NCBI RefSeq assembly: GCF_003952425.1
Contig: NZ_CP034449.1
Location: forward strand, 3,720,001 to 3,784,000
Length of the DNA stretch: 64,000 nucleotides
Source: Mesorhizobium sp. M2A.F.Ca.ET.046.03.2.1
GTDB lineage: Bacteria > Pseudomonadota > Alphaproteobacteria > Rhizobiales > Rhizobiaceae
Direction of reading: 5' to 3'
Below, piece after piece: positions 49,479 to 57,677 of this stretch (position 1 is its first letter; every line of letters starts with the position of its first letter). The notes beneath the pieces are model-generated. The model saw nothing but the letters and a program-made list of their open reading frames with translations. It did no database searches and had not been told where the DNA came from. Position numbers and translations under genes: made by a program.

Positions 49479-49802
49479 ATGACCGCGATCGGTTACGTCA
49501 ACAAGCAGGAAAACGGCGCCTACAAGGGCCAGTTCAAGACGCTCAGCGTCCGCGCCGACATCGATATCGTCCCCAACCAGGCCAAGAGCGCCGATAACCA
49601 TCCCGACTTCCGGGTGCTTACGCAAGGGGTCGAAGTCGGCGCTGGCTGGATCCGCACCGGCGAGACTTCCGGCAAGGATTATGTGAGCCTGTCGATTGCA
49701 GCGCCGGAGTTCGGACCGCGCAAGCTCTACGCCAATCTCGGCCGAGCCGCCGGCCAGGACGATCACGACACCTACGCCATCATCTGGAACCCGGCCGACT
49801 GA
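49479..49802 (+). CDS. DUF736 protein of rhizobial conjugative elements
   Basis: A 107-residue protein, MTAIGYVNKQENGAYKGQFKTL at the start, with the AAPEFGPRKLYANLGRA block of DUF736. AAAGGAG lies 9 nt before the ATG. Function unknown; it regularly sits at the head of the rdfS-traF-relaxase cluster on alphaproteobacterial ICEs and plasmids. A hairpin follows at 49816-49847. Confidence 0.9.
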   Translation: MTAIGYVNKQENGAYKGQFKTLSVRADIDIVPNQAKSADNHPDFRVLTQGVEVGAGWIRTGETSGKDYVSLSIAAPEFGPRKLYANLGRAAGQDDHDTYAIIWNPAD

Positions 49803-49815
49803 CCGGCCGAGATAA

Positions 49816-49847
49816 GAGCCTCGCGCCGCAGCCCCGGCGCGGGGCTC
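49816..49847 (+). terminator. Hairpin after the DUF736 gene
   Basis: GAGCCTCGCGCCG pairs with CGGCGCGGGGCTC, with one G-T pair and a short C-rich loop. No T-run follows, so it could be a terminator or an mRNA-stabilising hairpin. Confidence 0.5.
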
Positions 49848-49983
49848 ATTCCCAGGAGTTCCACCCAAACCCCGTCCGCCCTAAAGGGCGGCGAAAACTC
49901 TCCCCCGACTCTTCGCCCGTCCCCGAGACGATCTCCCTCGCCCATCCTCGCCCTCGCTTGTCCGAAGCGAAACGAGGATCATC

Positions 49984-50253
49984 ATGGACGACGAAAACGA
50001 ACGCGCGGCCCGCGCGAAAAAGGGCAGCCCGTTTCTCAGCACAGCCCAAGCCGCCTTCTATATCGGGCTCTCCCAGCGCACGCTCGAAAAGATGCGGCTC
50101 AAGGGCGGCGGCCCGAAATTCCGCAAGCACGGCCGCTATGTCCGCTATCACATCGACGAACTCGACCATTGGTCGAAAGGACACCCGCAGCACTCCATCG
50201 CCGGCGATGGCAAGGCCGGTTCCGGCCAGGGCGGCACGGGAGGCCGTTCATGA
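49984..50253 (+). CDS. Excisionase-like HTH protein (RdfS-like)
   Basis: An 89-residue protein with a MerR/excisionase-type helix-turn-helix (about residues 15-65): FLSTAQAAFYIGLSQRTLEKMRLKGGGPKFRKHGRYVRYHIDELDHW-type (key: STAQAAFYIGLSQRTLEKMR, FRKHGRYVRY). In M. loti ICEMlSymR7A a similar protein, RdfS, sits upstream of traF and rlxS and promotes excision of the island. The same gene order here makes that role likely, but assigned by context and length. It overlaps traF by 4 nt. Confidence 0.78.
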   Translation: MDDENERAARAKKGSPFLSTAQAAFYIGLSQRTLEKMRLKGGGPKFRKHGRYVRYHIDELDHWSKGHPQHSIAGDGKAGSGQGGTGGRS

Positions 50254-50798
50254 GGCGGCGCCCTTCCATCCATCTGATCGGCAGCCGCCTGAGGCGTGTT
50301 CGAGCCCGTAAGACGGTCGCCTTGGCCGCGGCCGGTCTCGGTCTTTTGGGCTTCACGGCGCTGGGAAAGCCCGCCCCTTGGCTGGTCTGGAACGCCTCGG
50401 CCAGCGCGCCGATCGGCCTTTACCGCATCGCTGCGGGAGCGCTGGCGCGTGGCGATCTCGTGCTCGTGCGCCCGCCTGAATACGCGGCGTATCTCGCCGC
50501 CGAGCGCAGCTATCTGCCTCGCAATGTGCCGCTGGCAAAACGTCTTGCAGCGCTGCCGGACGATAATGTCTGCGCCTTCAATGACGCCATCATCATCGGC
50601 GGCGACATCGTCGCGCGCCGGCTCAAAATCGACGCCGAAGGCCGACCTTTGCCATGGTGGAACGGCTGCCGAGCGCTCGGGGATAACGAGGTTTTCCTGC
50701 TCGGCAGCGACAAAAACCGCTCCTTCGACAGCCGCTATTTCGGGCCTGTTCCCACTCAAAATGTCATCGGGAGGCTCGTACCACTATGGACCGAGTGA
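50250..50798 (+). CDS. traF: TraF-type S26 signal-peptidase-like conjugation protein
   Basis: Periplasm-facing serine peptidase that matures the conjugative pilin. The ATG at 50250 overlaps the HTH gene (ATGA) and gives 182 residues. A membrane helix (about 18-38, ALAAAGLGLLGFTALG) is followed by the catalytic Ser in SASAPIGLYRI and the Lys region AKRLAALPDDNVC, then LLGSDKNRSFDSRYFGPV. It overlaps the lytic transglycosylase gene by 13 nt. Confidence 0.9.
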   Translation: MRRRPSIHLIGSRLRRVRARKTVALAAAGLGLLGFTALGKPAPWLVWNASASAPIGLYRIAAGALARGDLVLVRPPEYAAYLAAERSYLPRNVPLAKRLAALPDDNVCAFNDAIIIGGDIVARRLKIDAEGRPLPWWNGCRALGDNEVFLLGSDKNRSFDSRYFGPVPTQNVIGRLVPLWTE

Positions 50799-51469
50799 CC
50801 CTCCTCTTGTTGGGCATGATCGCCATTGCGCCATGCGCCTGTTCCGCCTCGACCGGCGCTGAGCCGGTCGCCATCTCCCAAAGTCCGCAGCTGCGAAAGT
50901 GGCAGACGTTGGTATCGGAAGCAAGCCGGCGCTTCCATATTCCCCAAGCCTGGATCTATGCCGTCATGGCTGCCGAAAGCGGCGGCAAGACAATGCGCGG
51001 CGGCCGCCCCATCACCTCCCCCGCTGGCGCCATGGGCCTCATGCAGGTGATGCCCGGCACCTATGAAGAGATGCGGGTCGAACACGGCCTTGGGCCTAAC
51101 CCCCACGATCCGCGCGACAATATCCTGGCCGGCACGGCCTATCTCAGTGCCATGTATGACCGCTTCGGATTTCCTGGCCTGTTTGGCGCCTACAATGCCG
51201 GTCCCGAGCGCTACGACGAGCATTTGAAGCGTGGCAAACCGCTGCCAGAAGAGACCGTCGAGTACCTCGACCAACTCAAGGCGGCCGGAGTTTCGGCGGC
51301 CGACATCGAGGCGTTCGAAAGCCAATCTGTCGCTCCAAAGGCGCAAATCGCTCCTCTCGGACGGTCGCTGTTCTTCATTCATGACGGTGTTCACTCAGGC
51401 GTGCGAAACGGCGATCTCTTCGTGCCGCTCGGCAAGGACGGCGCGCAGCCGAAGGAGCCGGTGCGTTAG
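50786..51469 (+). CDS. Lytic transglycosylase of the conjugation module
   Basis: A 227-residue secreted SLT-type transglycosylase (VirB1-like) that opens peptidoglycan for the conjugation channel. A signal peptide (IAIAPCACSAS) leads to the SLT domain at about residues 45-165 with the catalytic Glu in MAAESGGKTM, then GAMGLMQVMPGT and FGAYNAGPERYD. It lies between traF and the relaxase, as in M. loti ICEs. Full length. Confidence 0.9.
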   Translation: MDRVTLLLLGMIAIAPCACSASTGAEPVAISQSPQLRKWQTLVSEASRRFHIPQAWIYAVMAAESGGKTMRGGRPITSPAGAMGLMQVMPGTYEEMRVEHGLGPNPHDPRDNILAGTAYLSAMYDRFGFPGLFGAYNAGPERYDEHLKRGKPLPEETVEYLDQLKAAGVSAADIEAFESQSVAPKAQIAPLGRSLFFIHDGVHSGVRNGDLFVPLGKDGAQPKEPVR

Positions 51470-51647
51470 CCATGGCGGACGGGGGCGCGTCTGGCGGGGC
51501 TGGGCGCGGAAGGCAAGATAAAGGTACCGCCTCCAGGAGGCGGTTAAATCTTTGTCTGCACATCGTTTTTCCGGGAGGCTGCCGCCGGTGCCAAGAGGGT
51601 TTGACGTGTAAGTGTCTGATTTTGCTTGATATGTCTGGGAGGCTCGC
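51470..51647. other. Intergenic region before the relaxase, candidate oriT
   Basis: The region between the transglycosylase and the relaxase. It holds a 19-bp palindrome (51526-51544) and AT-richer sequence (51545-51635). In M. loti ICEMlSym the oriT has been placed next to rlxS. Origin function here is inference from position. Confidence 0.4.
51526..51544. repeat. Perfect palindrome before the relaxase gene
   Basis: ACCGCCTCCAGGAGGCGGT, arms of nine bases around a single A. It could be an oriT inverted repeat or a terminator of the upstream gene. Confidence 0.6.
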
Positions 51648-53618
51648 ATTAAGGATGACGAGTTCAGGCCGAAGCTCGGCAAAATCGGGTCGCGCGGCTC
51701 GAAGGCCGGCAAACGCTATGCCGGCCAGGTTCGTGCGGCGATCAACCGGGCTGGCGGCCGGCCGCAACGCGGTGGTCGCTTCACAGGAAGCCGGACAGGG
51801 CGCGGCGGGGCGGCCGCCGCACTGCTGAAATCGCGCGACCGGTATGCCGCCTTCCGCCAGCGCCGGGTGATCGTCAAGGCGCGGGTCGTCAAGCTCGCCG
51901 GCAAGGGCGCGGACGGGGCGCGTGCCCATCTACGCTATCTTCAGCGCGACGGGGTCACCCGCGAAGGTGAACCTGGCGAGCTCTACGGCGCCGACAGCGG
52001 CCGCGTCGACGGCAAGGCGTTCATCGATCGCGCGGACGGCGACCGCCATCAGTTCCGCTTCATCGTCGCTGCCGAAGACGGCATCGAGTACGACGACCTC
52101 AAGGCGCTGACGCGGCGGCTCATGGCGCAGATGCAGGAAGACCTCGGCACGAAGCTCGACTGGGTCGCGGTCGATCATTTCAACACCGGCCACCCGCACA
52201 GCCACATCATCGTCCGTGGCAGGGACGACCGTGGCGAGAACCTGGTCATCGCGCGCGAATATATCTCATCTGGCATCCGCGAGCGGGCGGCCGAGCTGGT
52301 CAGCCTCGATCTCGGTCCGCGAACCGACCGCGAGATTGAGCTTCGCCTGCGCCGGGAAATGGAGCAGGAACGCTTCACCAGCATCGACCGTCGGCTGCTC
52401 AGCATGCGTGATGATGACGGCCTGGTCTCGCCGGGCGGTCCCGACGCCATTCGCCAGACGCTGCACCAGGGACGGCTGCGCAAGCTCGAGCGGATGGGTC
52501 TGGCCGCGGAGGTCGGCGCTGGCTCCTGGCGCCTCGACGATGAGCTCGAAGCCACGCTGCGCCGCACCGGCGAACGCGGCGACATCATCAAGACCATGCA
52601 CCGCGAACTGACCGGCAAGGGGCTTGCCCGCAGGGCCGCCGACTGGGTGATCCACGATCGATCCGGCGAGCCCGTCCAGTCTCTCGTCGGTCGCGTTGTC
52701 GCGCGTGGACTGGCCGACGAGATCAATGACCGCCATTACATGATCGTCGACGCCGTCGACGGTAAGAGCCATTGGATCAACATCGGTAGAGGCGAGGCGA
52801 TGGAAACGATGCCTAATGGCTGCATCGTGCGTGTCGCGCCAAGGAACACCGAGCCGAGGCAGGTCGATCGTACCATCGCCGAAATCGCCGCCGCGCATGG
52901 CGGCCGTTACGACGTCGATATGCACCTGAAGCATGACCCATCCGCCACCGAGAGCTTTGCGCGAACGCATGTGCGGCGGCTGGAGGCGATCCGCCGCGCG
53001 ACCGGCGGCGTCGAGCGAGAGCCGAACGGCACCTGGCTCATCGCGCCGGACCATCTCGATCGCGTCGCGAATTATGAGGGCCAGCGGGCCAGGGCCGAGC
53101 CTGTCGTTGCCGACAAGCTCTCCTCAATGGCGCTGGAGCGACAGGTCAGCTTCAACGGCGCCACCTGGCTCGACCGGGAGCTGGTTGCCGATAGACCCGA
53201 GCCTTTGCACGGATCCGGCTTCGGCCGCGACGTGAGAGAGGCGCAAGCTCGCCGGCGGCAGTGGCTGATCGCGCAAGGCCTCGCGCATAAAGAACAGGAT
53301 GGGATCGTCTATCGAGCCAACATGCTTTCGATCCTGCGCCAGCGAGAACTGAACCGTGTTGCTGGCCAACTGTCGGAGGAACTTGGCCTGCCCTATGCCG
53401 AAGCGCGATCCGGAGGACGAGTAGAGGGTACGCTCCGCCGCTCCGTCGAGCTTGCCAGCGGAAAATATGCCGTCGTTGAAAAGTCGCGCGAGTTCACGCT
53501 GGTGCCATGGCGGCCGGTGCTTGAGCGCCATGTGGGCAAGGAGGTCTCCGGTGTCGTAAGTGGGGAGGGGATTTCATGGACCGTCGGCCGGCAAAGGAGC
53601 GGACCTGGTGTTTCGTGA
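51648..53618 (+). CDS. rlxS: Relaxase RlxS type (VirD2-like N-terminus, DUF3363)
   Basis: Nicks oriT and pilots the transferred strand. The frame has no stop between 51630 and 53618. Translation matching the family starts IKDDEFRPKLGKIGSRGSK, just after GGGAGG at 51637-51642, so the likely start is the codon ATT at 51648, giving 656 residues; the first conventional start is a GTG at 51867. The relaxase core has HLRYLQRDGVTREGE, FIVAAEDG and the histidines DHFNTGHPHSHIIVRG. The C-terminal DUF3363 ends GISWTVGRQRSGPGVS. Whether ATT is used is not known. Confidence 0.88.
   Translation: MKDDEFRPKLGKIGSRGSKAGKRYAGQVRAAINRAGGRPQRGGRFTGSRTGRGGAAAALLKSRDRYAAFRQRRVIVKARVVKLAGKGADGARAHLRYLQRDGVTREGEPGELYGADSGRVDGKAFIDRADGDRHQFRFIVAAEDGIEYDDLKALTRRLMAQMQEDLGTKLDWVAVDHFNTGHPHSHIIVRGRDDRGENLVIAREYISSGIRERAAELVSLDLGPRTDREIELRLRREMEQERFTSIDRRLLSMRDDDGLVSPGGPDAIRQTLHQGRLRKLERMGLAAEVGAGSWRLDDELEATLRRTGERGDIIKTMHRELTGKGLARRAADWVIHDRSGEPVQSLVGRVVARGLADEINDRHYMIVDAVDGKSHWINIGRGEAMETMPNGCIVRVAPRNTEPRQVDRTIAEIAAAHGGRYDVDMHLKHDPSATESFARTHVRRLEAIRRATGGVEREPNGTWLIAPDHLDRVANYEGQRARAEPVVADKLSSMALERQVSFNGATWLDRELVADRPEPLHGSGFGRDVREAQARRRQWLIAQGLAHKEQDGIVYRANMLSILRQRELNRVAGQLSEELGLPYAEARSGGRVEGTLRRSVELASGKYAVVEKSREFTLVPWRPVLERHVGKEVSGVVSGEGISWTVGRQRSGPGVS
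53501..53615 (+). repeat. Relaxase 3' end, first copy of a split repeat
   Basis: Segment with GGTGCCATGGCGGCCGGTGC and later GGCCGGCAAAGGAGCGGACC. A second, degraded copy is at 57489-57585. The two flank the AAA-subtilase genes. Confidence 0.65.
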
Positions 53619-53973
53619 GATGGTGTACAGCTTTTTAGCCAGCGGCGCGGGCAGCCATGCGAGCCCGCGTAGACCTTATGGCCGCACGCCCGCAATCGGT
53701 CGCATGGACCTGCCAGGCGGGGCGGCTTTGGAGCGTTCGGACCCGACACGCTGCGTGAGTGGCCAGACTTCGAGCGCTCGAAGATGCGGACTGTTGTCTG
53801 CTGGCCGGCGTTATTCCGGCTGGCCTATGACCGCGGCGCAACAGTTCACCGCTGAAGTTGCCACGGGCGAACATCGACAAGAGAAAAAACACCATTGCGC
53901 GATACAAATCGCCGTTGAAAGCGTTTAGGTTGCATGCGCTTCGCCAAGTAAACGGATACCCCAGAAGAGAGCC
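53619..53973. other. Gap after the relaxase
   Basis: About 355 nt with no gene I can support. Short frames only. Confidence 0.45.
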
Positions 53974-54959
53974 ATGACCACGGCCCGCCATATCGTGACG
54001 CTGCTTAAAAGCCACATTGCCGGCGACGAGGATCGTTTCCTCTCTATCGCGATGCAGCTTGCTGCGCATGAGGCACGTCAAGGCCATGGTAAGCTTGCTC
54101 AGGAGCTCAAGGATCTGGTCGACGCAGCCAAGAGCAGGGACGCCCGGATTGTCAAGAGCAGTCGGCCGGTTCCCCTTTTTCAGCCAAAGGGCGAGCTCGC
54201 AGGGCTCCTGCATGTGCGCTATCCGGACCTGCGACTGACCGACATGATTTTGCCGGACAGTCTGCGCTCGCGCCTGCACCGCGTGCTGGGAGAGCAGCGC
54301 CAACAAGCAAGCTTGCGCGAGCACGGGCTTGTTCCCCGTCGCAAACTGCTTCTGGTCGGCCCGCCAGGATCAGGCAAGACGATGACCGCATCGGCATTGG
54401 CCGGGGAGCTTCATCTGCCCCTTTTCACGATCGTCCTCGATGGTTTGATCACCAAGTTCATGGGAGAGACTGCCGGAAAGCTGCGGCTTGTTTTTGATGC
54501 AATGCAGGCGACGCGGGGCGTCTACTTCTTTGACGAATTCGATGCCATCGGCGCGCGTCGAGGCGAACGCCAGGATGTTGGCGAGATTCGGCGCGTGCTG
54601 AATTCGTTTCTGCAGTTTCTCGAGCAAGACGACAGCCACAGCCTGATTATTGCGGCAACAAATCATCCCGAGCTGCTCGACAGAGCTTTGTTCCGCCGTT
54701 TCGACGATGTCATCGAATACGCCGTGCCCGATCGGCCGATTATAGAGGCGCTGCTTCGGGCTCGACTCGACCGCTTCGACACCAGAGGGCTTGCCTGGAA
54801 CGAGGCGATCTCTCAGGCAGAGAGACTGTCGCAGGCCGAGATCACGCGCGCGGCCGACGACGCTGCAAAAACCATCATATTGCGGGGGGGAAGCGGATCA
54901 CCTCGGAAGCGCTCATCGACGCTCTGAAGGAACGCCGGCAGGCGTCGCTGTTTGAGTAG
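53974..54959 (+). pseudogene. AAA+ ATPase of an AAA-subtilase pair, frameshift near 3' end
   Basis: A single-domain AAA ATPase with a helical N-terminus (about 1-70). Walker A GPPGSGKT is at 129-136, Walker B YFFDEFD at 184-190, and IIAATNHPELLDRALFRRFD carries sensor 1 and the arginine fingers. The frame runs to 54927, but at the G7 run (54884-54890) adding one G restores a sensible ending KRITSEALIDALKERRQASLFE with a stop at 54957-54959. That stop is 17 nt before the subtilase ATG. The lesion changes only the last 15-25 residues, so activity might survive. The G7 could be phase-variable or a sequencing error. Confidence 0.83.
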
Positions 54960-54976
54960 CGACAGCACAGATCATA

Positions 54977-57445
54977 ATGGCAGACGATTTTCCGCGCGAC
55001 CGCGCCCATATCCACCTTCGCAACAACGGCATTCGGGAAGCCTATCGGCGGCCCAACCAACTTATACATGCACCGCCGCTGCCGGCGCGTGATCGGGCGT
55101 CGCATGCTGCGGCCTTGACGCAATCCATCGAACAAGCGGTCGAAAGTGCACGCCAGCAGATTGCGGCGCGTGACCCCCAGCTGTCGGTCGGCACGCCTGG
55201 CTTTTACCTCGCGATCGATCTGCCCATGTCCGGACGGGCGGCCCTCGACCAGTTGGCCGATCGTCGCCAGCACATGGAGCTGGTCGCCGTCCATGAGCCA
55301 ACTCAACCCGGTGCTCCCATCACAGCGTCGGTGTTCCTGCCGCAAAGCGCGCAAGCCTATTATTTGCGGAAAGTCGAGGCGTATCGAGACGTTGATACTG
55401 ACCGCGGCAGACCGCGCAACGAGCCGCTCGTCTCCCGCATGGAGACAGTCAGGCTGGCGACTGCACGATCGTTGTTTACCGACCACGACGACCTCTTCCC
55501 CCAGGCCGCTGACGAGCAGGTGTGGTGGGAAGTCTGGCTGCGCGACGGTCGCCGCGAGAACTTCGAGCACATTGCCGAAGCCCTGAACATCACTTTGCGC
55601 ACGCATGCGGTTAGGTTTCCGGAGCGGGTGGTCATGCTGGCCCTCGCCAGCACGGCAATGCTCGACCGCATGATTGCGCACAGCGATGTCGTCGCCGAGC
55701 TGCGGCGCGCGAAGGATACGCCGTCCTTCTTCCTGGGCCTTGGCGGCGCGGAGCAAAGGGACTGGAGCGACGAGCTTCTCGGGCGCGTCAGACCGCCTCA
55801 ATCCGATATTGCGGTCTGCATTCTCGACAGCGGCGTGCGTCGCACCCACCCGTTGATCGAACCCGCACTTGCCGTTTAAGACTGGCACACCGTCAAACCG
55901 GCATGGGGCAGCGACGACACACCTGCGTGGAGCGGCCACGGGACGCGAATGGCAGGTGTCGGCCTGTACGGTGATCTGGTCCCGCTCCTGGTCGGAGGCG
56001 ATCCAGTTCCATTGCCCTTTCGGCTGGAGAGTGTTCGTATCCTTCCGCCAGAAGACGAGGCAAACGATCCAGAACTCTATGGCGCGATCACCGCGGAAGC
56101 GATCGCCCGCGCCGAGGTGCAGGCGCCGGAGCGCCGCCGCGCGATCGCAATGGCTGTGACAAGCGCCAGTCCGGCGCGTGGAAGGCCCACATCGTGGTCT
56201 GCCGCTATCGACCAACTCTGTTTCGAAGAGGAACAGCGACGCTTGATCGTTCTCTCTGCCGGCAACATCGGCGATGACCTCATGCCGGCCGAGCATTTGA
56301 CGCGCAACGATCTGGAAGCAGTCGATGATCCTTCTCAGGCCTGGAATGCGCTGACGGTCGGCGCTTTCACAGAAAAGGTCGATATCATTGACACCGACTT
56401 TTCGGGCTACGCTCCGATCGCGCCGGTCGGCGAGCTCTCGCCGCGCAGTCGCACTTCGGTCGTTTGGGACAGGCAGTGGCCGGTGAAGCCCGAGGTCGTC
56501 TTCGAAGGCGGCAATCTCGCCCATGACGGTGTGTTGCCCGGCGAGCCGATCGACGATCTGCAGATATTGACCACTTTCTGTCGACCCGAACTGCGCCACT
56601 TCACCACCCTCGGAGATACGAGCGCGGCAACGGCCCATGCCGCACGGATGGCGGGACTAATTCTATCAGCGCGCCCCGAGCTGTGGCCTGAATCGGTTCG
56701 CGCCCTGATCGTCCACTCGGCCGAATGGACTCCGGCGATGCGCGCACGCATCGATGCGTGCAACGGAGCGAAGGGCGAGATCCAGGCGCTCGTGCGGCGC
56801 TATGGTTACGGCGTGCCAGATCTTGGGCGCGCGCTTCTGTCAACGGTGAACGACCTCACGCTTATCGTTGAAGATGAGCTTCAGCCTTTCCAGCGCGAGG
56901 GCGGCGCGGCTGCCAAAACGCGTGACATGAAGCTGCATCGCCTGCCTTGGCCGAAGGAGCAGCTCGCGGCGCTCGGCGCTGCCCAGGTCGAGCTCCGCGT
57001 CACGCTGTCCTATTTCATCGAACCCAACCCCGGTGAACGCGGATGGACCCGCCGGCATCGTTACGCGTCCCATGGTCTTCGGTTCAGAGTAAAGTCAGCG
57101 ACCGAGACAGTCGACGAATTCCGAGCCCGCATCAATCAGGCCGCTCGGGACGAGGAGGAAGGGGCGCCTGCTGGAGGCGGAGAAGAGTGGCTGCTCGGCA
57201 CCTTCCGCGATCGCGGCTCGTTGCACGCCGATTTCTGGTCGGGCAGCGCCGCCGATCTCGCCGAGCGTGACGCGATCGGCGTGTTCCCGGTCGGGGGCTG
57301 GTGGAAGGAGAAGCCTTACCTGGAACGCGTCGACGCTCTGGCTCGGTACGCCCTGATTGTGACGATTCGGGCGCCTGGGGTCGATGTTGACATCTTCACA
57401 CCCGTCGAAGCAGCCCTGACTGTCGAGACGTCGGTCGAGACCTGA
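54977..57445 (+). pseudogene. Subtilisin-like S8 peptidase of the AAA-subtilase pair, in-frame stop
   Basis: A large S8 peptidase (822 codons) in one frame, interrupted by a TAA at 55877-55879. Before the stop are the N-terminal domain (about 1-270) and the catalytic Asp284 (CILDSGV). After it in the same frame are His321 (WSGHGTRMAG), Asn430 (LSAGNIGDD) and the Ser549 block (GDTSAATAHAARMAG). All of the triad except Asp lies beyond the stop, so no active enzyme is made without readthrough. It is paired with the AAA ATPase just upstream. It is unlike signal-peptide subtilases: no signal peptide, so likely cytoplasmic. Confidence 0.86.
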
Positions 57446-57488
57446 TGCAGCACTGTCCAAACCGGCCAACAACGGAGGTTTGACCAGC

Positions 57489-57585
57489 CTCTGGTGCCAT
57501 GGCGGCTGGTGCTGGATCATCACGTCGGCACGGGATCATGCGCGGAGGACGATAGGCCGGCAAAGGAGCGGGCCAAGCGTGTCAT
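57489..57585 (+). repeat. Degraded second copy of the relaxase 3' end
   Basis: GGTGCCATGGCGGCTGGTGC and GGCCGGCAAAGGAGCGGGCC match the relaxase segment at 53501-53615 (one or two mismatches each), with an internal deletion. Translated it reads SLVPWRLVLDHHVG, against TLVPWRPVLERHVG in the relaxase. It ends the AAA-subtilase segment. Confidence 0.65.
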
Positions 57586-57677
57586 AATGGCGCCCATGGT
57601 CACGCCCACAAGCCGCGCCCCCTGCGTCTACGGAGAGGTGCGCGTCTGCTTAGGCGGCCGAGACATCGCTTACCTGA

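Noticed and set aside
51472..51828. A 118-residue frame before the relaxase
   Set aside because: It overlaps the candidate oriT and the true relaxase N-terminus in another frame; translation resembles nothing.
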